Assembly: GCA_030560485.1 (NCBI GenBank)
Contig: JAKTTS010000036.1
Location: 1 to 56,273, forward strand
Reading direction: 5' to 3'
DNA from: Ascoidea tarda (nom. inval.)
Taxonomy: Eukaryota > Ascomycota > Saccharomycetes > Ascoideales > Ascoideaceae
DNA length: 56,273 nucleotides
The position numbers and the translations under genes were made by a program. Under the pieces are notes generated by a model, which was not told the origin of the DNA, did not search any database, and was given only the letters and a program-made list of their open reading frames with translations. Below, one piece after another: positions 47,041-55,087 of the stretch (position 1 is its first letter; each line of letters begins with the position of its first letter).

Positions 47041-48714
47041 ATGTCTTCAGCAATTCAATTATTGAATCCTAATGCAGAATCAATTAGAAGAGCTCAGGCT
47101 TTGAAGGTTAATGCTTCTGCTGCCCAGGGCTTACAAGATGTCTTATCTTCAAATTTAGGGCCAAAGGGCACTTTAAAAATGTTGGTTGACGGTGCAGGAA
47201 CCATAAAACTAACCAAAGATGGCAAAGTGTTATTGTCGGAAATGCAGATTCAACATCCTACTGCTGTCATGATTGCTCGTGCCGCAACTGCTCAAGATGA
47301 AATTACAGGTGATGGTACCACTACAGTTGTCTTGCTAGTTGGTGAGTTATTAAAACAAGCTGAAAGGTTTATAAATGAAGGTGTTCACCCCAGAATTATA
47401 ACTGATGGGTTTGAGATTTCAAGAAAGGAATCTTTGGATTATTTGAATAAACTAAAACGACATTATTCAGATCTAATTCTCAATAGGGAACTATTGTTAC
47501 AAGTTGCAAGATCTTCTTTATCAACAAAAGTTAATGAAGAGTTGTCAGAAATTTTGACCCCAATTGTTACTGATGCAGTATTATCTGTGGAAAACTTGGA
47601 TTTGCATATGATTGAAATAATGACACAACAAAGGTTTTCAAGTAAAGATACAAAATTGATTAGAGGATTAGTATTAGATCATGGTGCAAGACATCCTGAT
47701 ATGCCAAAACATTTGGAAAATTGTTTTATTTTGATTTTAAATGTTTCTTTAGAATATGAGAAAACCGAAGTTAATTCTAGTTTTTTTTACTCATCTGCAG
47801 ATCAAAGAGATAAATTAGTTCAAAGTGAAAGAAAGTTTGTTGATAATAAGTTGAAAAAAATTGTCGATTTAAAAAATGAAGTTTGCGGTGATGATGCTAC
47901 CAAATCTTTTGTAATTATAAATCAAAAGGGAATTGATCCAATGTCTCTTGATGTTCTAGCTAAACATAATATTTTAGCGTTAAGAAGAGCCAAAAGAAGA
48001 AATATGGAAAGATTACAGTTAATTTGCGGCGGTGAAGCTCAAAATTCTGTTGATGACTTATCTCTGGAAATATTGGGATATGCTGGTTTAGTCTATGAAG
48101 AAACAATTGGAGAGGAAAAATTCACATATGTTACAAAAGTGAAAAATCCGAAATCAGTTTCGATATTAATTAGAGGTGCGACGCAACATTCTTTAAATCA
48201 AACAAAAGATGCTATTAGGGATGGGTTGAGAGCTGTATCAAACGCAGTCAAAGATAAAGTTGTGATTCCTGGTGCAGGTTCGTTTTTTTTAGGGTGTTCA
48301 AACCATTTGAATAAAAACATCAATAAACTTTGCAAAGGCAAGACTAAAACAGGTTTGAAAGCATTTTCTGAAGCGCTATTGGTCATACCAAAGATTTTAT
48401 CTGTAAATGCCGGTTTTGATGCATTGGATGTTTTATCTGACTGTCAGGACGAGATTGCTGAGATTGAAGGAAATGAAGAAAACGAAGATGATAGAAGAAT
48501 GGTTGGTATTGATTTAAATACAGGAGAACCAATGGACCCTGAGATTGAGGGTGTTTGGGACTCCTTTAGGGTCTTGAGAAACGCCATTACCAGTGCTACA
48601 GGAATAGCCAGTAACTTACTATTATGCGATGAGCTATTAAAAGCTGGTAAATCGGCGTTAAAAGAAGCTCCACCGGCTGGTGGTCCTCCTGGCGGTCCAG
48701 TTGGGCCCCAATGA
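47041..48714 (+). CDS. CCT6: Chaperonin TCP-1 ring complex subunit zeta (Cct6)
   Basis: Subunit of the cytosolic TRiC/CCT chaperonin that folds actin and tubulin. Group II chaperonin motifs: [25 protein letters not shown], and [17 protein letters not shown] (ATP site) in the N-terminal equatorial domain. The apical domain carries a Cct6-type loop ([21 protein letters not shown]-like, about residues 317-340). VVPGAGxFxxxx-like [17 protein letters not shown] and [20 protein letters not shown] close the equatorial domain. ATG at 47041 ([20 protein letters not shown]) matches the family start and gives 557 aa; the frame extends 34 codons upstream to an ATG at 46939, but that part is not conserved. 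The C-terminus ends in a Gly/Pro tail. Yeast CCT6 lies on chromosome IV, not far from HMO1/RSM24. Confidence 0.96.
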   Translation: MSSAIQLLNPNAESIRRAQALKVNASAAQGLQDVLSSNLGPKGTLKMLVDGAGTIKLTKDGKVLLSEMQIQHPTAVMIARAATAQDEITGDGTTTVVLLVGELLKQAERFINEGVHPRIITDGFEISRKESLDYLNKLKRHYSDLILNRELLLQVARSSLSTKVNEELSEILTPIVTDAVLSVENLDLHMIEIMTQQRFSSKDTKLIRGLVLDHGARHPDMPKHLENCFILILNVSLEYEKTEVNSSFFYSSADQRDKLVQSERKFVDNKLKKIVDLKNEVCGDDATKSFVIINQKGIDPMSLDVLAKHNILALRRAKRRNMERLQLICGGEAQNSVDDLSLEILGYAGLVYEETIGEEKFTYVTKVKNPKSVSILIRGATQHSLNQTKDAIRDGLRAVSNAVKDKVVIPGAGSFFLGCSNHLNKNINKLCKGKTKTGLKAFSEALLVIPKILSVNAGFDALDVLSDCQDEIAEIEGNEENEDDRRMVGIDLNTGEPMDPEIEGVWDSFRVLRNAITSATGIASNLLLCDELLKAGKSALKEAPPAGGPPGGPVGPQ

Positions 48715-49020
48715 GCCAGTATGGAGTGCGATGAACATTTGAGCAACAGCAAATGTAGTAAGAAAGATAAGTAATCGACATGCTCTTTAGTTTCCACCAG
48801 TAGTACCAGTAGAAGCATCTGTTCCTGACCCAAAAGACACTGAGCTTGCACGCCAACCACCGGCTCGGTGGCTCCATCACCAGCTCCACGTGAAGGAGCC
48901 TTCAAACCAGAAAACTTCTCCCACAACGCTTCTGAAAATTTTTCATCCACCAAAACATCTGTCAAAACATCTTCCAAACCAGAACCTACTCTTGAGCTTG
49001 CACCCTGAGGTATTTTCCAT
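48715..49020. promoter_or_regulatory. CCT6 3' region / MAP1 promoter
   Basis: About 300 bp. An E-box CCACGTGA (core 48887-48892) lies 130 bp before the MAP1 ATG. An 11-bp direct repeat TGAGCTTGCAC occurs at 48841-48851 and 48993-49003. Open frames cross the region on both strands, but none has a credible start or homology. Confidence 0.5.
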
Positions 49021-50145
49021 ATGTCTGCTTCTGTTCAAAAAATATATTGCTGTGGTCCCAATTGTGGAAAAGAAACAGCCTCCAGCTTAAAATGCCCTAT
49101 TTGTCTCAAGCAAAATCTAACTTCGGTATTTTGTGATCAAAGTTGCTTTCGTAGAAATTGGTTGAATCATAAAGCAATCCATGTTAAAAACGGTGTTGAT
49201 TCCTATAATCCCTTTCCAGATTATGAATTCACAGGCGCTCTCAGACCCTTTTATCCATTGTCCCCAAGAAGACTTGTTCCTGACTCCATTAAAAAACCCG
49301 AATATGTTATCAATGGTATTCCAGTTTCTGAACAGCAGAATGATAGAACTTCTAAAATGCATATTTTAAGTGAGTCTGAAATCAAAACTTTTCGAATTGT
49401 TAATAAACTAGGCAGAGAAGTGTTGGACGCAGCAGCCGCTGCAATCAAACCTGGTATTACTACAGATGAAATCGATGAAATTGTCCACAACGAAACAATA
49501 AAGAGAAAAGCTTATCCTTCACCATTGAACTATTATAATTTTCCAAAATCTGTATGTACTTCCGTTAATGAAGTTATTTGTCATGGTATACCGGATAAAC
49601 GACCTTTAAAAGATGGTGATATAGTCAATTTAGATATATCTCTCTATAAAGACGGTTTTCACTCAGACTTAAATGAAACATATTATGTTGGAGATAAGGC
49701 CAAGTCTGATCCTAAAATTATCAATTTAATAGAGACAACTAGAGAATGTCTCGATTTAGCTATTCAAAGTATCAAACCTGGTTTTCCGATCAGAAACATA
49801 GGTAATATTATTGAGCCATATGCTAAAAAACATGGTCTACAAGTAGTAAGGACTTATTCTGGGCATGGTGTTGGGACTTTGTTTCACTGTAAGCCAGATA
49901 TATTCCACTATGCAAAAAATAAAGCTGCCGGAGTTTGCAAACCAGGTATGACATTCACAATTGAACCTATGATAACTCAAGGTACATGGAAAGATGATAT
50001 ATGGCCTGATAATTGGACCGCCGTAACTCAAGATGGCGGATTAACTGCTCAGTTTGAACACACTTTGTTAGTTACTCAAACTGGAGTTGAGGTCTTAACT
50101 GCAAGATTTAAACATTCTCCAGGCGGCCCAGTTAAAAGATTATAA
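49021..50145 (+). CDS. MAP1: Methionine aminopeptidase 1
   Basis: Removes initiator Met co-translationally. The N-terminal ribosome-association zinc region has the C2-C2 and C6H2-type pattern: CCGPNCGKETASSLKCPICL, then FCDQSCFRRNWLNHKAIH. The catalytic pita-bread fold carries the five metal ligands in their usual motifs: LDISLYKDGFHSDLNETY (two Asp), SGHGVGTLFHCKPDIFHY (His), FTIEPMITQGTW (Glu) and GLTAQFEHTLLVT (Glu). The substrate-binding His is in VNEVICHGIP. Its 374 aa is close to yeast Map1 (387). The ATG at 49021 starts MSASVQKIYC. MAP1 and ERF2 are near-neighbours on S. cerevisiae chromosome XII; here they lie 7.5 kb apart. Confidence 0.97.
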   Translation: MSASVQKIYCCGPNCGKETASSLKCPICLKQNLTSVFCDQSCFRRNWLNHKAIHVKNGVDSYNPFPDYEFTGALRPFYPLSPRRLVPDSIKKPEYVINGIPVSEQQNDRTSKMHILSESEIKTFRIVNKLGREVLDAAAAAIKPGITTDEIDEIVHNETIKRKAYPSPLNYYNFPKSVCTSVNEVICHGIPDKRPLKDGDIVNLDISLYKDGFHSDLNETYYVGDKAKSDPKIINLIETTRECLDLAIQSIKPGFPIRNIGNIIEPYAKKHGLQVVRTYSGHGVGTLFHCKPDIFHYAKNKAAGVCKPGMTFTIEPMITQGTWKDDIWPDNWTAVTQDGGLTAQFEHTLLVTQTGVEVLTARFKHSPGGPVKRL

Positions 50146-50407
50146 TTCTTTTTTTTTTTTTGGTTCATTCTATATTAATTTTTAAACCACCGTTTTTTTT
50201 TGATTTTTTAATTTTCAGTGAAAAATTTTAAAATGAAAGTTTTTAATAAAAAAATATAAAAAAAACATAATCAAAAAAATTAAATTTACAAATCAATTAT
50301 TCAACAAGTATCTTTTATTATTTTTAGTTCAACAGGTGTCTTTTTTTTTATTATAAACATATATATATGCATTCACTTAGCTTACACGTTGTCAAATTTT
50401 GTGAAAA

Positions 50408-51979
50408 TTATAGCTTTTCCTCTTTTTTATCTGCTCCTAATAGACTAATCTCAAAACCACTAGCTTTCAAATATTCCAAGAAATTTTTATCCTCTTCTTT
50501 CATTACATCTGGATCAACAGAAGGCAAAAAGAAAAGAATTAGAATAGCTGACAATAGACATAATGATGAAGCCACCCAATAAGGAGCCTGTAATCCACTG
50601 ACTGTATCATACCCTCCAGCATTTTTAACAATAATTGAAAAGGTATATGTACCAACAAAAGCCCCTACTTTTCCCATTGCTGCAGCAATTGAATAGTAGG
50701 TTCCTCTTATACCTGCGGCTGAAGTTTTTGAGGCTAATAATCCAATATTATTGCCAGGGCCAAATTCGCCAAATGCTAAAAACATACCATAAACAAAAAC
50801 AAAAGCGCCGATATTTTTAAGAAGACTTGCATAACAGCTAGCCATGATATAACCGATTATAGATTGTAGAAAGGCACCAAGAACCAAAGTTAATCTTGGT
50901 CCAAGATAATCAGAAACAAAACACCCTGGAAAAGAACCTAAAATATAAAAAAAATTAAGTAAAATGTTGAAGCCAAATGTTTTATATAAATTACCACCTG
51001 AGGTAATTTTATGGATTATGAAAGTAGCATAGATACCAAATGCATAAACACTGAAATTATAAATAAACCAGACTAAACTAACTATAAATAGTCTGAACCA
51101 GTAAAATTTGATGAACAAAAAATACGGAATAGAGGTTTTTTTGAACCTCAATTTTTGGAATGATTCATCGTCATTAAAATTAACTCTCATAAAAAATAAG
51201 GCCAATGGAGGAATTGCACCAAAACCAAGAGTTATTCTCCAAACAGGTGTCAAGTTGTTAGGTGTAAAAATAGATAAAAGTATCATGGGAACAATTGAAG
51301 CAGTCAAAAATCCACAATCGATACAAAAGTTTGTGAACATGCAAAAATATCTGTTTCTGTGTCTTCGAGATAGACAGTTCGATGCTTCTGCTGCACTAAC
51401 CGAGCCACATGGGTACTCAGCACCTAAAAAAAAACCGAGAATAAAACGATAAACTGTTAAAGCAATAAGCATACCGTGAACATCATTCTTATTTTTTCCC
51501 CAAGATGCTGAGCACAAAATAGAAAAAACAGTTAAACCTGCAGATGCCATTAGCATACCAGATTTTCTTGAGATTTTATCGGAAACATAACCAAAGATTA
51601 ATTGACCAAGAACTGTGCCCGCAAACACTATTGATGCAACGTTGTTCATGGCACTGGAGTTTGTATATTCTTCTTGATATAACAATGCTAAACAGGTGGA
51701 TGTAGTGCTCATGGAATTATTAATGTATCCATCTGAGAATAATCCAGCTCCAGAGCTCAAAACAGCCCATATACTGTTCTTTTTAGTTTGAGGATTCTGC
51801 TTTTCTAGTTCTGAGTGTATTGAGCCTATTGAGTGGGCTGTATTGGAATTCTCATCAAAGTTTTCTTGTTTCTCTTTTTTTGTGGTATTGAAGAAGCAAG
51901 TCTCGTTTTGAGATTTTTGATACCATCCAAATGCAAATTCACTAAATGAGCTAGGCAAGTCCCTAGTAAGAACCTTCAT
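50408..51979 (-). CDS. GIT1: Glycerophosphodiester (glycerophosphoinositol) permease Git1
   Basis: Major-facilitator transporter of the phosphate:H+ symporter branch, at the plasma membrane; yeast Git1 imports glycerophosphoinositol and glycerophosphocholine. It has 523 aa with 12 predicted helices. Helix 1 is AGLFSDGYINNSMSTTST and the 2-3 loop is GYVSDKISRKSGM (MFS signature). Helix 4 contains FILGFFLGAEYPCGSVSAAE (the GxxxGxEYP family motif), and LLASKTSAAGIRGTYYSIAA lies in the C-terminal half. Helices 6-7 are joined by a long cytosolic loop. The N-terminal 65 residues are hydrophilic. The ATG at 51979 starts MKVLTRDLPSSFSEFAFGWY. Upstream is a 734-bp region with phased ATGCAT repeats; no CACGTG Pho4-type box was seen there. 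Confidence 0.92.
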   Translation of the reverse strand: MKVLTRDLPSSFSEFAFGWYQKSQNETCFFNTTKKEKQENFDENSNTAHSIGSIHSELEKQNPQTKKNSIWAVLSSGAGLFSDGYINNSMSTTSTCLALLYQEEYTNSSAMNNVASIVFAGTVLGQLIFGYVSDKISRKSGMLMASAGLTVFSILCSASWGKNKNDVHGMLIALTVYRFILGFFLGAEYPCGSVSAAEASNCLSRRHRNRYFCMFTNFCIDCGFLTASIVPMILLSIFTPNNLTPVWRITLGFGAIPPLALFFMRVNFNDDESFQKLRFKKTSIPYFLFIKFYWFRLFIVSLVWFIYNFSVYAFGIYATFIIHKITSGGNLYKTFGFNILLNFFYILGSFPGCFVSDYLGPRLTLVLGAFLQSIIGYIMASCYASLLKNIGAFVFVYGMFLAFGEFGPGNNIGLLASKTSAAGIRGTYYSIAAAMGKVGAFVGTYTFSIIVKNAGGYDTVSGLQAPYWVASSLCLLSAILILFFLPSVDPDVMKEEDKNFLEYLKASGFEISLLGADKKEEKL

Positions 51980-52713
51980 TTTTGGATAAAAAATCTAAAT
52001 TAACAATTTTGTTTTTACTACTATGAAAACGAGTTGTTTTAGTAACTTGAAAAAAAATAACCTGTAACAACGAAAAAAATTAGTTTTCAAGCGTGAAAAA
52101 AAACAACATTTGCTTTTGTATTGGTTTTTTTGTATTTAACATTCTATAAAAACGCAAGAAAATAAAAAAATCCAGCAACTTTCATACTGTAATGCCTGAA
52201 AATTGCTAGAGTCGATTGGCTATGAAGTTTTGAGGATAATAGAAGATTATTGCTCATAAATAAACAGTATGTCTAATTAGGAGGTGCATGTAGATGATAT
52301 TCGTCTGCATATAAACGCAAAATGCATGCATCATGCATACATTATGCATACACTGTGATGATCGCTCTACGCAAAAAGAAATTTTTCGAGTTTTGTTTTA
52401 GAAGTGAATCCTTCAATTATCTAAAACAGTATATAAAACTTTTGAAACTGATGAAACATCCTAGAGAGATGGATTCAAAACTCAGAATTGTGAATAAACA
52501 GAAAAAGGTTTTAAACAAAAGCAAACACATTAGTTGTTAAATCATAGTACCAGGAATTTCAAAAAACCGAAGAAAAGAATGAAAATAAGATTTATTAGAT
52601 TTAACACAAAACAAAGCATAATAAGCACCTAAAAAAAAACTACCACATTAAAAGTATAAATCAAGAGTCCATTTTTTTTTTTTATATATATTGAATAACT
52701 GATGTTAAATACA
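51980..52713. promoter_or_regulatory. GIT1 upstream region with ATGCAT repeat
   Basis: About 730 bp, AT-rich. Three 11-bp units beginning ATGCAT start at 52322, 52333 and 52344 (array 52322-52354), about 345 bp upstream of the GIT1 ATG. Three smaller TGCAT motifs lie nearby (52285-52310). A 72-codon + strand frame from 52322 begins inside the repeat and shows no conserved features. Confidence 0.45.
52322..52354. repeat. 11-bp tandem repeat with ATGCAT palindromes, x3
   Basis: Units ATGCATGCATC, ATGCATACATT and ATGCATACACT. The palindromic cores are spaced exactly 11 bp apart, about one helical turn. Confidence 0.85.
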
Positions 52714-52890
52714 TCAAGCTACAACAGCTGAAAACTGACCGCAGTTATTACAAACAAAAAGCTTTATTGTTCGATTTTGACCATTATTTTTTGCGATATA
52801 ACTATTGGGTTTTAAACAGTAAGTGCAAGTCCAGGTGCCATATTCTGGCTTTTCCATATTTTGATTAAATTTTGTAGTTGTTTTATTCAT
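52714..52890 (-). CDS. Zinc-ribbon microprotein (58 aa), unknown
   Basis: ATG at 52890. After about 12 residues, the core reads EYGTWTCTYCLKPNSY and then LFVCNNCGQFSAVVA, a W-x-C-x2-C plus C-x2-C arrangement with a Trp two before the first Cys and an Asn after the second pair member. That is reminiscent of a RanBP2-type zinc finger with a longer loop. The Cys pairs and clean ATG-to-stop frame in an otherwise non-coding AT-rich area favour a real gene. I do not recognise an orthologue. It could also be the last exon of a longer gene, but I saw no clear acceptor and branch point upstream. Confidence 0.45.
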   Translation of the reverse strand: MNKTTTKFNQNMEKPEYGTWTCTYCLKPNSYIAKNNGQNRTIKLFVCNNCGQFSAVVA

Positions 52891-53790
52891 TATATTATTT
52901 ATCAATTATCTTTGTGGTTTTTTGAATATTTGCTAAAAATGTTTGAAAATAAAACAGAATTACGAGGTGGTATGGTTGGGCGGAATGATTTTGGGATAGT
53001 TTAATATTCAACTGTTATTAATAGATAATTATTGATGAGAAATTAAGGATTATTTTTGTTTGTTTACTGATGATTATCTTTGACAAAATTGATAAAATTG
53101 AATAATTTTTATACATTTTATATAAGTTTAGAGAAATAGAAATGAAGAATAAATTAAGAAAATACACATAATTAAAGAAAGAAGTTGGAATTTATTTCTA
53201 AAATTATTTATTAAATAAATTGCCATTCTATTTTAATTATTGTAAGTGGTGTAATAGATTAAATTAAATATTAAATGATTAAAAAATTAAAAAATTAAAA
53301 AAACAATATAATTTATGATTGAAACGATTAAAATAAGTGTTTTAAAACAAGTGATTTGTTATCAATACATCCAATTAAAAATGAAGTAAACTTTAAAATT
53401 TATATTGTGTACAGTTGTTTTAAAACCTTAATAACCTTGAAATGTAATTTGTTTTATTAATGAATACAGCAAAGAAGAGATCAAAATAGATCAACATGAA
53501 TTTACATAAATAGTAATTAAAATGAATAGATCAAAACAATTAATAAATGAAAAAATAAAAAATAAATAAATAAAATAGATAAAAAAAGGTAATATACCGA
53601 ACACAATTTTGTTTTTTCTTATAAGGTTTCAAATAGCGATAATAGGAATGGTTGTTAAAGTTTATGCTGAATAATTTAAATTTTGTGATGATATATTTTT
53701 ATCTAATCTCTATATAAATGAGGATTAGATAAAAATATAAAAATATAAAATTCGAAAAATATAAAATTATATAAGGGGAAAAAAAAACTA
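52891..53790. other. AT-rich gene desert with hairpin
   Basis: About 900 bp with very low GC and no supported gene. Poly-A/T runs and ATTAAAAA repeats occur near 53275-53310. An inverted repeat near the right end is listed separately. The composition would suit a replication origin or 3'UTRs, but no defined consensus was established. Confidence 0.5.
53692..53739. repeat. 17-bp perfect inverted repeat with 14-nt loop
   Basis: Left arm 53692-53708 (TATTTTTATCTAATC plus two bases) pairs perfectly with right arm 53723-53739 (GATTAGATAAAAATA plus two). It lies 52-99 bp beyond the stop codon of the GCIP-like gene, so it would fall in that gene's 3'UTR or terminator zone. Confidence 0.85.
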
Positions 53791-54795
53791 CTAAAGAGCA
53801 GAATATTTAGATAACCAATTATCAAACCATTTCAATTTATTTGGATCGTCTTTATATGTTTTTTTCAAATCATCTATAAGGAGGATTACAGTTGAATCAA
53901 TTTGTTTCATGGGATTATTTTGAATGTAAAGAATATCGTTGTTCATCAATATTGAGGAAACTAAATCGTCAATCAAAAGATTTAGCTGGTTTATTTTCAA
54001 AAATAAGTCATCACTTATTTGTTTGAAAAGAGGTGTTGACAATAATTTTTTAATTGATAACGATAACAATAATTTGATTAACTTTATCTTTGGGATATAA
54101 ATTTTCGCACTCAATTCAACCAACTGATTGAGATTTTTGTGATCAACATGGATATTAGATTGTAAACCAAATGGATCATCTAATTGCTGTGGACTTTGAG
54201 CCCATTCATCATAGTCGTCTATTGCATCATTGACCATATTTAAAGAGGAAGATAAAGTCAGTGAAAACAAGATTGTTTCACCATCTTCAAGGGTTTTAAT
54301 TAAAGAATCAATGTTGTTTAAAACATTTGCAGATGAAATTAATCGGTTATTAGAAATATTTTGATTTTGAGAATTTTTTTGTGGATGCTGGTCAATGAGG
54401 GACAAGATGGATAAAAGCTCATCCATCAATCTGGAAATGGAGGAAAAAAGAGCAGATAAACCGGATAAAATTTTTGCGGTGAAAAGCCTGGAAAGCGCAA
54501 GATGGCTGTGGTTGTGTGGCTCAAAATATGTTTGAGATACAAGAGGCAAGACATTTGCGTTTACCAACTCAGAAAGAGCAGTGATTTCCTTCAAGGCAGG
54601 AAGCAAGTTATCATTCTGATTAAAGGGCAATTTGAAAAGAATAGCGACTTTGACAATGGAGATTCTGAGCAACTTCAAGGCCTGCACGAAAGGTTCTAGG
54701 GTGTCCAGAAAAAGCAGCGGCTTCTTCTCCACGCTGGAGAGAACAGTCTGAAGACAGGCCTGGCACAGCACTATGCAACGACGTAGCTCTTCCAT
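53791..54795 (-). CDS. GCIP/CCNDBP1-like protein (cyclin-D-binding-protein family)
   Basis: Resembles the fungal members of the GCIP (Grap2 and cyclin-D interacting protein, CCNDBP1) family, all-helical proteins whose yeast role I do not know. It is 334 aa from the ATG at 54795; the open frame reaches a GTG at 54849. Features: a helical N-terminal half with a KPLLFLDTLEPFVQALKLLR-type amphipathic helix, the central NDAIDDYDEWAQSPQQLDDP (compare DAxxELxEW...DPFG in fungal relatives) followed by FGL, and a C-terminal helix bundle (LIDDLVSSIL) ending in KLKWFDNWLSKYSAL. The first 50 codons are GC-rich and contain several CTG codons, in contrast with the AT-rich body. It is divergent from the metallophosphoesterase gene. 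Confidence 0.68.
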   Translation of the reverse strand: MEELRRCIVLCQACLQTVLSSVEKKPLLFLDTLEPFVQALKLLRISIVKVAILFKLPFNQNDNLLPALKEITALSELVNANVLPLVSQTYFEPHNHSHLALSRLFTAKILSGLSALFSSISRLMDELLSILSLIDQHPQKNSQNQNISNNRLISSANVLNNIDSLIKTLEDGETILFSLTLSSSLNMVNDAIDDYDEWAQSPQQLDDPFGLQSNIHVDHKNLNQLVELSAKIYIPKIKLIKLLLSLSIKKLLSTPLFKQISDDLFLKINQLNLLIDDLVSSILMNNDILYIQNNPMKQIDSTVILLIDDLKKTYKDDPNKLKWFDNWLSKYSAL

Positions 54796-55087
54796 CTCGA
54801 CCTGCTGGAGATGCAACAGCCCTTGGTGCACCCACCGGTTTTGATCCACACCACAGGCACGTGCGCAACAGCCCTAGGGCTTCAGGGCTCCGGCTCGTGA
54901 CGCACGCGCAGCACCAGAGGCACGTGCGCCGGAGCACGCAGCACACGCAGCTGCACCTGCCGGCCAAAGCGCGGTGACAGCATCGGCGCGCTGCCAACGC
55001 TGGCGACAGGTGTTTGTAGCTGGTGCCTCTACCCTTTTTCTCCTACTGTATTTCCAGGCTCTTTAGTGTTGTGCTCTTATCCACCAA
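54796..55087. promoter_or_regulatory. GCIP-like / TED1-like divergent promoter with duplicated E-box
   Basis: About 290 bp of strongly GC-rich DNA. AGGCACGTGCGC occurs twice in the same orientation (54855-54866 and 54918-54929), 63 bp apart. Additional GC-rich short palindromes (CCCTAGGGC) lie between. The TED1-like side becomes AT-richer from about 55030. Confidence 0.7.

Noticed and set aside
48444-48977. 177-codon minus-strand frame over the CCT6 end and MAP1 promoter
   Set aside because: Its first codon is TTG, most of it is antisense to conserved CCT6 sequence, and the rest has no homology, although it is open for a long way.
53640-53740. C/D-box snoRNA near the GTGATGA at about 53685
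   Set aside because: No D box (CTGA) follows at a suitable distance and there are no terminal stems; the sequence instead forms the 17-bp hairpin.
54620-54997. Cys/Arg-rich minus-strand frame upstream of the GCIP-like gene
   Set aside because: It is the translation of the GC-rich promoter with its duplicated E-box element, producing a repeated Arg-Thr-Cys-Leu-Trp-Cys artefact.
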